NCBI GenBank assembly: GCA_002722515.1
Contig: PBMH01000039.1
Span: 1-46,640 of the forward strand
Reading direction: 5' to 3'
Source: Alphaproteobacteria bacterium
GTDB lineage: Bacteria > Pseudomonadota > Alphaproteobacteria > UBA6615
Length of the DNA: 46,640 bases
Shown: one piece after another, positions 34,688 to 42,728 of the stretch
Layout: every line of letters begins with the position of its first letter
How positions within the stretch are numbered: the stretch's first letter is position 1
Translations under genes and position numbers: made by a program
Notes under the pieces: generated by a model
What the model saw: only the letters and a program-made list of their open reading frames with translations
Told to the model about the DNA's origin: nothing
The model's database searches: none

Positions 34688-35380
34688 ATGGCGATAACCC
34701 TGTATGACCTGGTAGGGCGGGATGACCGCCGGTTCAGCTCGAACTGTTGCAAGACTGTTTATGCGCTAGCCCATAAAGGACTCGCGTTTAAAACAGTACC
34801 CACAAGATTCATAGATATCGCCGAAATCAGGGGGGGCGAGCTAAAGACGGTTCCTGTGATCAGGGACGGTGACCGCTGGGTTGGGGACAGCTGGAACATT
34901 GCGGTGTATTTGGAGAAGACCTATCCCGACGAGGCGTCGGTGTTCGGGGGAGTCGGGGGCATAGAGCATGCCCGCTTTGTCGCGCAGTGGAACGCGAGTG
35001 AAATACAGCCTCTGGTAATGACTATGATCGTAAACGACATCTACCAGCGGCTCGATCCGGCTGACCAGCCGTATTTCTGGGAGAGCCGGAAGAAACGCCT
35101 CGGCCGCCCCATTAATGAGGTGGTGATTGGGCGGGAGGAGCGGCTACCGACGTTTCGCGCCCGCTTAGAGCCGCTGCGCCGTGTAATTTCGGATCAGCCC
35201 TTCCTGGGTGGCGCCGACCCGGTCTATTCGGATTATCTCGCCATGGCACCTTTCATCTGGGGGCGGCGAATGAGTCCGTTCACGCTTCTTGAATCCGATG
35301 ATCCCGTTTATGCCTGGGTGCATCGCTGCCTCGATCTTTATGGCGGACTGATGCGTCATAAAACGGACTTCGACTGGTGA
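34688..35380 (+). CDS. Glutathione S-transferase family protein, LigE-like
   Basis: A 230-residue cytosolic GST-fold protein. Seen: MAITLYDLVGRDDRRFSSNC opens the thioredoxin-like half. TVPVIRDGDRWVGDSWNIAVYLEKTYPD is the glutathione-binding segment with the Pro/Ser (cis-proline, DSW). The C-terminal GREERLPTFRARLEPLRRVISDQPFLGG and DDPVYAWVHRCLDLYGGL are very like the beta-etherase LigE of lignin-degrading sphingomonads, as I recall that sequence. It could thus cleave a beta-aryl ether or perform glutathione-dependent isomerisation. It lies between the ThDP enzyme and the FAH-family gene in one operon. Confidence 0.8.
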   Translation: MAITLYDLVGRDDRRFSSNCCKTVYALAHKGLAFKTVPTRFIDIAEIRGGELKTVPVIRDGDRWVGDSWNIAVYLEKTYPDEASVFGGVGGIEHARFVAQWNASEIQPLVMTMIVNDIYQRLDPADQPYFWESRKKRLGRPINEVVIGREERLPTFRARLEPLRRVISDQPFLGGADPVYSDYLAMAPFIWGRRMSPFTLLESDDPVYAWVHRCLDLYGGLMRHKTDFDW

Positions 35381-35399
35381 CATACACAAGGAGCTTCCA

Positions 35400-36398
35400 A
35401 TGACTGAGACACCCTTCAAGCTTGCGACGGTGCATGCGGGTAGGACCCCCTTCGTGGTGATGGTTATTGATGATAGGGGATGGTCACTCAATGGTGTCTA
35501 CAAGGCCTGGCGTCAGGGAAAGCGCGGCGGGGCGCTTGTCGGGGTAACCAGCATCCGGCTTATGCTCGATGACTGGGCGCCTAACTTTGAGGCCCTATGC
35601 GACATGGCTAATTTTGTAGCTGCTGGACATGCGCTGCCGGAGCTGACTGTAGACATGGATGCGATCAGGTACCTGCCACCTATCCTGGGCCCAGGAAAGA
35701 TGATGTATGCCGCCGCTAACTATGGTGGACATATCCGCGAGATGGTCGAGGCGGGCACCGCCAAGACCGATGAGGAGCGGGCAAACATGCTCGATCGTGA
35801 CAAGGCGCGTGTGCGACCTTATTCCTTCCTTAAGGCCGCGAGTTGCTTGTCGGGTGCCTACGATGACATCGTCATACCTCCCGACACGTCCAAGGTTGAT
35901 TGGGAGGTCGAATTAGCCTTGGCGATTGGCTGCACGGGCAAACGGATTGCGGCGGAGCATGCGATGGATCATGTGGCGGGCTTTATGACCACCAACGACA
36001 TCTCGGCGCGCGACTGGAACATGCGTGAGGACTGGCCAACTCTGCGGACCGATTGGTTCGGTGGCAAGAGCCATGATACGTTCGCGCCCATGGGGCCGTA
36101 TTTCGTGCCGAGCGCCTTTGTACCCGACTATCGGGATTTGCGTCTGACGCTTAAGGTCAGCGGCGAAACCAAACAGGATGGTGTGGCGGGTGAGATGGTG
36201 TTCTCGGTAGAAGAGCAGGTCGAACATTGCTCGACTTTGGTCACGCTGGATCCCGGGGATATCATCTCCACCGGTACCCCCGAGGGGGTTGGCCACGCTG
36301 CCGGGACCTATCTCAAGGCTGGTGATGTCGTCGAGACTGAAGTTGAGGGCTTGGGCGCCCAGCGCAATAATGTAGTTGCAGAAAACGTAATCCCATAA
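35400..36398 (+). CDS. Fumarylacetoacetate hydrolase family protein
   Basis: A 332-residue FAH-fold hydrolase/hydratase/decarboxylase. Seen: GPGKMMYAAANYGGHIREM, KAASCLSGAYDDIVIPPDTSKVDWEVELALAIG with the metal-binding ExE, FMTTNDISARDWNMRE, FGGKSHDTFAPMGPYFVP, and DIISTGTPEGVGHAAGTYLKAGD. Relatives cleave C-C bonds of diketo acids or hydrate 2-oxo-pentenoates in aromatic catabolism. AAGGAG lies before the ATG. It follows the LigE-like gene by 19 bases and precedes an aldolase-family gene, so it is likely a ring-fragment step of the same pathway. Confidence 0.9.
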   Translation: MTETPFKLATVHAGRTPFVVMVIDDRGWSLNGVYKAWRQGKRGGALVGVTSIRLMLDDWAPNFEALCDMANFVAAGHALPELTVDMDAIRYLPPILGPGKMMYAAANYGGHIREMVEAGTAKTDEERANMLDRDKARVRPYSFLKAASCLSGAYDDIVIPPDTSKVDWEVELALAIGCTGKRIAAEHAMDHVAGFMTTNDISARDWNMREDWPTLRTDWFGGKSHDTFAPMGPYFVPSAFVPDYRDLRLTLKVSGETKQDGVAGEMVFSVEEQVEHCSTLVTLDPGDIISTGTPEGVGHAAGTYLKAGDVVETEVEGLGAQRNNVVAENVIP

Positions 36399-36413
36399 CG
36401 TGAAGGTAAGATC

Positions 36414-37193
36414 ATGATTAATGCGGAAATCGTCGACCTGTATCCGAGTGTCGAAAACCAAGTGTCCGCCGAGGAGTGGGAGACACGCGTGAACCTCGCG
36501 GCGTGCTATCGACTCGCAGATCTCTATGGCTTGACCGACATGACCCGTACACATATCTCTGCACGAGTGCCCGGTGAGGAGACATTTCTGCTTAATCCGT
36601 ATGGGCTTATGTTTAACGAGGTTACAGCCTCCAGCCTAATAAAGGTCGACCTGGATGGTACCGAGATCTCCAATAATGGCCCCTATAAGATCAACCGCGC
36701 TGGTTTCACGATTCACAGCGCAGTGCATGATGCGCGGTCAGAGGTTGCCTGCGTTATGCACACGCATTCCGATGCCGGCTTAGCTCTTTCGGCGATGCGT
36801 TGCGGGCTGCTGTTTATCACTCAGCATTCTATGCGTTTCTACAACCGGATCTCGTATCACGACTATGAGGGCCCGGCGCTAGACTTGGATGAACGCGCGC
36901 GGCTGGTCGCAGATCTTGGTGACAATCTCGCTATGATCCTACGTAACCACGGGTTTCTCGCTGCTGGTGGTTCGGTCTCTGAGGCTTTCTCAGTGATGTT
37001 CTATCTGGAGAAGTGTGCCAAGAGCCAAATTCAGGCGCTGTCAGCGGGCGGGCCGGATGCGCTGATATATCCCTCTGACGAGGTCTGCGAGAAGTCTGCT
37101 CAACTTTTCGACAATGCGTTGCCCGTGGCCACGCGCGACTGGGCGGGCCACCTGCGCCGCCTCGATGCGCTGGACCCGAGTTATTGCACCTAG
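36414..37193 (+). CDS. Class II aldolase/adducin family protein
   Basis: A 259-residue zinc enzyme of the class II aldolase/adducin family. Seen: RVNLAACYRLADLYGLTDMTRTHISAR in place of the usual GNxSxR phosphate loop, FLLNPYGLMFNEVTASSLIKVD, the zinc motif MHTHSDAGLALSAM with the paired histidines, and MILRNHGFLAAGGSVSEAF with the third histidine. The lack of the phosphate loop suggests a non-phosphorylated substrate. Family reactions include retro-aldol cleavage and decarboxylation. The gap to the FAH gene is 15 bases, so the two are co-transcribed. Confidence 0.87.
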   Translation: MINAEIVDLYPSVENQVSAEEWETRVNLAACYRLADLYGLTDMTRTHISARVPGEETFLLNPYGLMFNEVTASSLIKVDLDGTEISNNGPYKINRAGFTIHSAVHDARSEVACVMHTHSDAGLALSAMRCGLLFITQHSMRFYNRISYHDYEGPALDLDERARLVADLGDNLAMILRNHGFLAAGGSVSEAFSVMFYLEKCAKSQIQALSAGGPDALIYPSDEVCEKSAQLFDNALPVATRDWAGHLRRLDALDPSYCT

Positions 37194-37264
37194 GGTGCGT
37201 GAGCCTAAAGTGGAAGGTTTGGCTACAAGTGTAGCTAGGAAGAAATGAACCGGGAATAAACATA

Positions 37265-38095
37265 ATGAGCAAAGAAGATATGCGGATTTTGCTCGAGCAG
37301 ACGTACACCGTTTTGCTGACTTACGGGCTTAATTTTTTTGGCGCGTTAGCCATCATTGTCATCGGCTTTATCGCCGCCGGCTGGGCCCGTCGTTCGGTGG
37401 AGCGTGCCCTAACCAGAATTGGTCGTGCAGATGCGACCTTGGTACGGTTCTTCGGAAGCTTGGTCCGCTATGCCATTATCGCCTTCGTGGTCATCGCCGC
37501 GCTGCAGCGTTTTGGGGTGGAAGCCACTAGCCTTGTTGCCGTCTTCGGTGCCGCCGGCCTAGCCATCGGACTGGCCCTTCAGGGTACGCTCAGCAATGTT
37601 GCGGCCGGCGTGATGCTACTAATGTTCCGGCCCTTCAAGATTGGTGATTTCATCGACGCTGGAGGACAGGCGGGGACGGTCAAGGAGCTTGGCCTGTTCA
37701 CGACAGAGATGGCGACCTCTGACAACATTAAAATTATTATTCCTAATGGTGCTATCTGGGGACAGGCGATCAAAAACTACTCCGGCAACGCGACCCGCCG
37801 CGTCGATTTTTTGCTTGGCATCGACTATGGCGACGACATTAATGCCGCGATGGCCACGATAAACCGGGTGATCGGCGAGGAGGCGCGCACGCTTTACGAC
37901 CCGGCGCCGATGGTGGTTGTGGGGGAACTTGGCGATAGCTCGGTCAACCTGATTGTTCGCATCTGGGTAAATGCACCGGACTACTCGGATGTGAAGTACA
38001 GCCTCATCAAGACATTTAAAGAGCAGCTTGAGGCCGACGGTATGTCGATACCGTTCCCACAGCAGGTAGTTCACCACATAAACGCTGCGGATTAG
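37265..38095 (+). CDS. mscS: Small-conductance mechanosensitive channel MscS
   Basis: A 276-residue inner-membrane channel that opens under hypo-osmotic shock. Seen: three membrane segments (about 17-40, 60-82, 88-115), with the pore helix GAAGLAIGLALQGTLSNVAAGVMLL showing the alanine/glycine pattern of TM3. The beta domain has FRPFKIGDFIDAGGQAGTVKELG and IIPNGAIWGQAIKNYS, and the C-terminal domain ends MSIPFPQQVVHH. Length is close to E. coli MscS (286). It is not obviously related to the catabolic genes. Confidence 0.95.
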   Translation: MSKEDMRILLEQTYTVLLTYGLNFFGALAIIVIGFIAAGWARRSVERALTRIGRADATLVRFFGSLVRYAIIAFVVIAALQRFGVEATSLVAVFGAAGLAIGLALQGTLSNVAAGVMLLMFRPFKIGDFIDAGGQAGTVKELGLFTTEMATSDNIKIIIPNGAIWGQAIKNYSGNATRRVDFLLGIDYGDDINAAMATINRVIGEEARTLYDPAPMVVVGELGDSSVNLIVRIWVNAPDYSDVKYSLIKTFKEQLEADGMSIPFPQQVVHHINAAD

Positions 38096-38104
38096 GGGGC
38101 AGGT

Positions 38105-39118
38105 ATGCGCGCGGCTGTTATTGCAAATGCAGGCATACGAAATCTTTCGGTTGTCGACCTGCCGGACCCCGAGCCAGGGCCGGGCGAGGTCCTCGTACGG
38201 GTACGAGCTGTAACGCTAAACTATCGAGACCTACTGACAGTCGAGGGTGGCTACGGCTCGCGTCAGCGTACAGAAAATCTTATCCCGGTGTCTGACGGTG
38301 CTGGGGAAGTGGTCGCCACTGGAGGTGGGGTCACGCGCTTTGCCACAGGTGACCGTGTGGTCGCTAACTTTTTCCAGCGTTGGCAGGCGGGTGAACCTGA
38401 CGAGGTCGGGCTCCATTCGGGATTAGGTGGTCTAATCGACGGTATGGCTTGCGAACTGCGTGTGCTGCCTGAAAATGGCCTCTGCCACACCCCGGCGCAT
38501 CTTACGGACGCAGAGGCCGCAGCGCTGCCCTGCGCCGGCCTCACAGCTTGGAGCGCTGTTTTTGATCAAGGCCGGATAAAACCCGGCGATCAGCTACTTA
38601 CGCAAGGTTCGGGCGGCGTCTCGGTCTTTGCACTACAGTTTGCCAAGTTAGCGGGTGCAGAGGTGATTGCAACCTCGTCCTCCGATGCCAAACTCCAGCG
38701 ATTGAGAGAACTCGGGGCTAATCACCTGATCAACTATGCCGATACCCCTGAATGGGCGCGGCCCGCCCGCGAAATTTCCGGAGGTCGGGGCCTTGATTTA
38801 GTTGTCGAGGTTGGTGGCGCGCGGACCCTCGAGCAATCGGTTAAGGCCGTTCGCCTAGGGGGTGCGGTTATGCTCGTCGGCGTATTGTCAGGTGCCAATC
38901 ACGATTTCCGTCTACCCCTCGTGGTAACCCGGAAGATCCGGCTCGAGGGTGTCACGTGCGGCTCCTATGAACAATTCCAGGCGATGTTGCGTGCGGTCGA
39001 GCACAACGGGTTGAAGCCGGCTCTTGACGACCGGCGCTTTCAACTCGATGAGCTGGCTGCCGCGCTGGAGCATCTGCGCGCTGGCGCGCATTTCGGCAAG
39101 GTGGTGATCGAAATTTGA
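38105..39118 (+). CDS. Quinone-oxidoreductase-like medium-chain dehydrogenase
   Basis: A 337-residue NAD(P)-dependent MDR-family enzyme. Seen: PGPGEVLVRVRAVTLNYRDLLTVEGGY at the start, SDGAGEVVATGGGVTRFATGDRVV, then the Rossmann segment TQGSGGVSVFALQFAKLAGAEVIATSSS and LDLVVEVGGARTLEQSVKAVRLGG. The catalytic-zinc cysteine of alcohol dehydrogenases is not in place (NYRD occupies the site), and structural-zinc cysteines are missing, so it fits the zinc-free quinone reductase/enoyl reductase group. GGGGCAGGT precedes the ATG. Confidence 0.87.
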   Translation: MRAAVIANAGIRNLSVVDLPDPEPGPGEVLVRVRAVTLNYRDLLTVEGGYGSRQRTENLIPVSDGAGEVVATGGGVTRFATGDRVVANFFQRWQAGEPDEVGLHSGLGGLIDGMACELRVLPENGLCHTPAHLTDAEAAALPCAGLTAWSAVFDQGRIKPGDQLLTQGSGGVSVFALQFAKLAGAEVIATSSSDAKLQRLRELGANHLINYADTPEWARPAREISGGRGLDLVVEVGGARTLEQSVKAVRLGGAVMLVGVLSGANHDFRLPLVVTRKIRLEGVTCGSYEQFQAMLRAVEHNGLKPALDDRRFQLDELAAALEHLRAGAHFGKVVIEI

Positions 39119-39161
39119 ACTCGCGGTCCGATACAACGTTATTTCGGTTGAAAGCGGTTGC

Positions 39162-39184
39162 CATTGGTCCCGTTTTGACCAATG
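39162..39184. repeat. Short inverted repeat between MDR gene and hupE
   Basis: CATTGGTC and GACCAATG form a perfect 8-base dyad with a 7-base spacer, 44 bases after the dehydrogenase stop and 76 bases before hupE. It is either a weak terminator of the upstream gene or an operator for hupE. No B12-riboswitch core is seen in this gap. Confidence 0.4.
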
Positions 39185-39259
39185 CTTGTTAGATCAAGAG
39201 AGTCAAATCCCCCGCGAAGCTAGGTTTGCGATGCGGAACAGAAATCTTTGAGGGGTCCG

Positions 39260-39913
39260 ATGAAGAAACACCTGATTGCCGTCGGCGCGCTTTTGTCGAT
39301 GACGACTCCCGCGCTCGCGCATCACCCGCTAGGCGGACTACCTATGGAGACAGTCGCCCACGGCGTTCTGTCCGGCGTCGGTCACCCGATCCTAGGATTC
39401 GATCATTTGTTCTTTGTGGCCTTGGTGGGAATTGCGGCGCTTTACACCGGGTATCGGCGGATTGCGCCGGGTGCGTATATCGCAGCTATGCTCGTCGGTA
39501 CGCTTGTCATGAGCTTGGGTCTGGCGTTGCCGGCGGTCGAGATCGTGATTGGCCTATCGTTGCTAGTTCTCGGCGCCGTGGTGCTGGCTGGCCGCGCTCT
39601 TTCCATCGGCCCAGCGGTGGTTTTGTTCGTGCTCTTCGGCATGTTCCATGGTTCTGCCTTCGGTGGCTCGATCGCAGCGCAGGAGGCCGGGATCGGCGGT
39701 GGCGTGCTCGTCGGTTACCTGATTGGGCTTGGCGTCACCCAGTATCTAGTCGCGCTAGCGGCCGGTTGGGTCGTCGGCACAGTCCTGAAGGCTAAAGAGG
39801 CGTCTGCTGTGCAGGCCCGTTTGGCCGGCGCGGTTGTGGTTGGCGTTGGGGTCTTCCTGACACTCGAGAATACCGAGGGGCTAGTCTTCGCAGCGATGGG
39901 CTGGGGTATCTGA
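39260..39913 (+). CDS. hupE: HupE/UreJ family metal permease
   Basis: A 217-residue membrane protein. Seen: signal peptide MKKHLIAVGALLSMTTPALA, then HHPLGG. The family motif GHPILGFDHLFFVALVGIAAL is followed by about six hydrophobic segments and FGMFHGSAFGG, a second histidine-rich motif. HupE/UreJ proteins import nickel (or cobalt) for hydrogenase or urease. Neither enzyme is encoded here. GAGGGG before the ATG at 39260 decides the start. A Rho-independent terminator follows 31 bases after the stop. Confidence 0.9.
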   Translation: MKKHLIAVGALLSMTTPALAHHPLGGLPMETVAHGVLSGVGHPILGFDHLFFVALVGIAALYTGYRRIAPGAYIAAMLVGTLVMSLGLALPAVEIVIGLSLLVLGAVVLAGRALSIGPAVVLFVLFGMFHGSAFGGSIAAQEAGIGGGVLVGYLIGLGVTQYLVALAAGWVVGTVLKAKEASAVQARLAGAVVVGVGVFLTLENTEGLVFAAMGWGI

Positions 39914-39943
39914 CGGCGTCGGCTCGAATACTCGAATTTCATG

Positions 39944-39973
39944 AGGGCGCGGGCGCGAGCCGGCGCCCTTTTT
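39944..39973 (+). terminator. Rho-independent terminator after hupE
   Basis: AGGGCGC (39944-39950) pairs with GCGCCCT (39963-39969) around a 12-base GC-rich loop and is followed by a run of five T (39969-39973). It lies 31 bases beyond the hupE stop and ends transcription before the AhpD-like gene. Confidence 0.8.
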
Positions 39974-40017
39974 CTGTTAGAATGAATGCTAACGTAATGA
40001 ATTCAACGGTGATAGAG

Positions 40018-41109
40018 ATGGCCCTTTATAAAGATTCAGAGTTTCCGGTCCGCGCGGACTTGGAGGCGGCGCACCAGGCGCAGTTCGACCGGTTCGGACA
40101 GCCGGGAACTTGGGGGTCGGGTGCCCAGCGGATCGCGGTGATCGCCGCTGCGCGTCAGGCCTGCATCGACGCTGGCGTGATCGAGGCGTCTGAAGATGTA
40201 GGGGCGACCAGTGACGTAGACCTACCCAAGGTTGTGCGCGACGTCATTGCAACGGTCGCCGTGTCCCCCAAAGATGTGGACCTCAACTTCTACGGCGCGG
40301 CGATCGGTGGCGGCCTGACCGACGCGGAATATACTGAGATCGTGGGGCTCGTTTCTTTTATTTGCAATCTTGATGTATTCGCCCGCGGTATAGGCGTCAC
40401 GCCGCGTAAACTGCCGGAGCCGCAGCCGGGCGAGCCGTCACGCTTACGCCCCCCAGAGGCTGTCCAGGAACATGCCTTTGTGCCAACTATTCCGAATCCG
40501 CCCGAGGGCGGTGGGCGAGCGAAGGCCATGTATGGCTCGTTTAAGCCCTACATTATGCGGGCCATGAGCCTGGTCCCCGACGAATTCGCTGATCACATCG
40601 CGCTCGAGCGCGCTCAGTATTTACCGCTTGAAAAGATCATGGAGTTTGAGTTCGACTATCATGATGGCCTGACACGGCCCCAGGTTGAGGTGGTTGCCGG
40701 ACGGGTGTCTGCGCTTAACGACTGCTTCTACTGAACCACCGGGCATGCCCGGTTCCTCCGTGAGAGTGGACAAGCGCGTAACCTGAGTGTGAATCCCGAG
40801 GCCCTGGTGCGACCGGACCAGGATATTGGTGTGCCCCATGGTGATCTGCTGCTGGCCTTTGCGGAGACGATCATCGGAAACGACCGGATGGCACTGGATA
40901 CTGCTCGCACAGCCCTCGCCGATGCGCTCGGCGTTGAAGCCATCTCCGGTGCGTCTGCAGTAGCTGGTAACTTCACCAAAAACGATCGAGTGGCCAACGC
41001 CCTCGGTATTCCAGTCGACCCGCCTGTGCTCAAGGGCACCGAGGAATTGCGCGAGCAACTCGGCCTTAACGGCTACGCCTCAGCCCAAAACACTTTCCGA
41101 CATATGTAG
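40018..41109 (+). CDS. AhpD-like carboxymuconolactone-decarboxylase-family selenoprotein (TGA at 40732-40734 read as Sec)
   Basis: Read through one in-frame TGA, this gives a 363-residue AhpD-superfamily protein. Seen: VVRDVIATVAVSPKDVDLNFY and the long helical middle, then SALNDCFY (Cys-236), TGA at position 239, TTGHARFLRES, and a second helical half (IGVPHGDLLLAFAETIIGND). AhpD proteins have a redox CxxC followed by three residues and a histidine; here the second cysteine is exactly the TGA, giving CFYU-TTGH. The frame stays open for 124 codons after it and ends naturally at TAG 41107-41109. By family knowledge this would be a thiol/selenol peroxidase-type enzyme. The ATG at 40018 is preferred to 39982. 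A nonsense mutation is the alternative. Confidence 0.8.
40735..40769 (+). promoter_or_regulatory. Candidate bacterial SECIS element downstream of the Sec TGA
   Basis: Just after the TGA lies a palindrome ACCGGGCATGCCCGGT (40738-40753). A second possible hairpin sits at 40752-40767: GTT pairs with AGT, a C bulges at 40755, CTC pairs with GAG, and the loop is CGT, 24 bases after the TGA. That layout (three pairs, bulged pyrimidine, three pairs, G-U in the loop) resembles the E. coli fdhF element. The two folds are alternatives because they share bases, and the lower helix has two G-U pairs, so this is tentative. Confidence 0.4.
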
Positions 41110-41189
41110 CCGCGCTGATCTAGCCAATCGTCATTCCTACGCAGGCCGGAGCCCATCGATGCGTCCGCCCGGGATGACTAGATTCTTAC

Positions 41190-41930
41190 TTATCGTGCGC
41201 CCGACACGTTCACCTTGGTGCCCGCGATATAGGATGCCTCCTCCGATAACAGGAACAAGATCGCGTTGGCGACTTCTGCTGCCTCGCCGACCCGCTTCAT
41301 TGGAAGGTTGGGGCCGACGGCCTCGACCCGACCCTTGGGCTGGATCTCGGTGTCGATCACGCCCGGGCTCACCGCGTTCACGCGGATGCCCTCGGCCGCG
41401 ACCTCCTGGGCCATGCCCCAGTTCATGGAATCGATTGCACCCTTGGACGCCGCGTAGGGGACATTCACGCCAGCACCGCCCAAATGGGAAGCCGCTGATG
41501 ACAGGTGGACGATCGCGCCGCCGCGGCCACCATGTTTAGTGGACATGCGCTTGATGGCCTCGCGCGAGCAGACGAGTGTTGCAGTGATGTTGAGGGTCCA
41601 GAGATTCTCCAGCTCGCTCCAGTCGTTGAGTTCGTCCACCCGCGCATAGGGACCGACGATGCCGGCGCTGTTGACAAGATGGGTGACAGCGCCGAGCTCC
41701 TGATCCACTGTTTCAAACATCCTGACGATGTCGGCCTCTTTTGTTATGTCCGCCTGGACGGCGACGGCTTTTGCCCCGGCCGCTTCGCAGGCAGCGACCA
41801 CCTGGCTGGCGCGTTCCTTGTTTCCTAAATAATTGACGCAGATGGCCTCGTAGCCCGCTTTGGCTGCGCCAATGCAAGTAGCGGCACCTAGACCCCGGCT
41901 GCCGCCGGTTACGATTAGCACTCTCGACAT
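41190..41930 (-). CDS. Short-chain dehydrogenase/reductase
   Basis: A 246-residue classical SDR. Seen: the cofactor motif VTGGSRGLGAATCIGA (TGGxxGxG), VNSAGIVGPYARVDEL in the NAG position, AIVHLSSAASHLGGAG with the catalytic serine, and the YAASKGAIDSM motif with the Tyr/Lys pair, then VNAVSPGVIDTEI. It most resembles 3-oxoacyl-ACP reductase-like or glucose-dehydrogenase-like members; the substrate is unknown. GAGGAAC lies before the ATG at 41930, deciding it over an open frame to 42035. It is divergent from the OsmC gene. Confidence 0.9.
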   Translation of the reverse strand: MSRVLIVTGGSRGLGAATCIGAAKAGYEAICVNYLGNKERASQVVAACEAAGAKAVAVQADITKEADIVRMFETVDQELGAVTHLVNSAGIVGPYARVDELNDWSELENLWTLNITATLVCSREAIKRMSTKHGGRGGAIVHLSSAASHLGGAGVNVPYAASKGAIDSMNWGMAQEVAAEGIRVNAVSPGVIDTEIQPKGRVEAVGPNLPMKRVGEAAEVANAILFLLSEEASYIAGTKVNVSGAR

Positions 41931-42070
41931 GACTTTGTTCCTCGGATGAATTCTTCTGATGTTTTCTCTTCCATAACGAAAGGAGAGGCCCGGTTCAATC
42001 GTGCCCTTGGCGCGGCAGGGTCGCGTGCGGCACACTCCGGGTAGGTGTGAACAATGGATCCGGGACGCGA

Positions 42071-42568
42071 ATGATGACGGAAGATGATCTCAAGAGTTTT
42101 GATGTGGCGTTCGAGTGCGACGCCACGGGCGTCGGAAAGATGCGCTGCGAGATGGATGTGCGCTTAATGCTGCCCGAGGTCATCAAGTGGGAGATGGCGT
42201 CGGACGAATATGGGTTTCACGGTGGCGATGGCTCCGCGCCTCTGCCGATCGCCTATTTCATCGCTGGGCTGACCTCTTGCCTGATGACTCAGATGCGTGC
42301 CTTTTCGAGGCGCCTGCGAATCAACATCGAGAATCCGAAAATCTCGTGCCGCTGCGAGTGGGTGGCGACCCAACGCGGCCGCGAACCTTATGAGAGCGCG
42401 CCCAAGAGCATTGCCATGGATATTTCCTTCGGCAGCGAGGCATCGCTCGACGATCAGCTACGCCTGATTGAGGCCGCTAAAAAGGGGTGTTTCATCGAGG
42501 CAATGCTGACGCCGCAGAACGAGATTATCCATCGTCTCAAGACCAGCGACGGTTGGGTGGATTGCTAG
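42071..42568 (+). CDS. OsmC-family protein
   Basis: A 165-residue OsmC/Ohr-fold protein. Seen: PLPIAYFIAGLTSCLMTQMRAFSRRL carries the first redox cysteine in the family's usual LTSC position, and LIEAAKKGCFIEAMLTP the second. OsmC proteins reduce organic hydroperoxides through this cysteine pair. ATG codons at 42071 and 42074 are both usable; a GTG at 42047 also lies in frame. It sits 140 bases from the divergent SDR start and about 1 kb from the AhpD-like peroxidase, another thiol-redox protein. Confidence 0.86.
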   Translation: MMTEDDLKSFDVAFECDATGVGKMRCEMDVRLMLPEVIKWEMASDEYGFHGGDGSAPLPIAYFIAGLTSCLMTQMRAFSRRLRINIENPKISCRCEWVATQRGREPYESAPKSIAMDISFGSEASLDDQLRLIEAAKKGCFIEAMLTPQNEIIHRLKTSDGWVDC

Positions 42569-42728
42569 CATTCACCAATCGGACCATCATCCCTGCACGG
42601 GCGGACGCCCATTAACGCCATATTTTGTTCGAGCAGGTGCCGTTTATGGGTTGCTGCCTTAACGGAAACGACGAGACTGGGCAGCTTTTCTAAACTCTGT
42701 CTGAACCTGACAAACGGATTACGTAGCC

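Noticed and set aside
39119-39259. Possible cobalamin riboswitch before hupE
   Set aside because: The gap is 141 bases and no B12-box core was found, only an 8-base dyad.
39226-39795. A 189-codon frame overlapping hupE
   Set aside because: It is rich in Arg and Ser with no domain, and is the shadow of hupE, which has a signal peptide, family motifs and a good ribosome binding site.
40789-41109. A separate 106-codon gene starting at GTG 40789 after the 40734 TGA
   Set aside because: It is in the same frame as the upstream part, has no ribosome binding site and continues the AhpD-like fold. It is better read as the second part of one Sec-containing protein.
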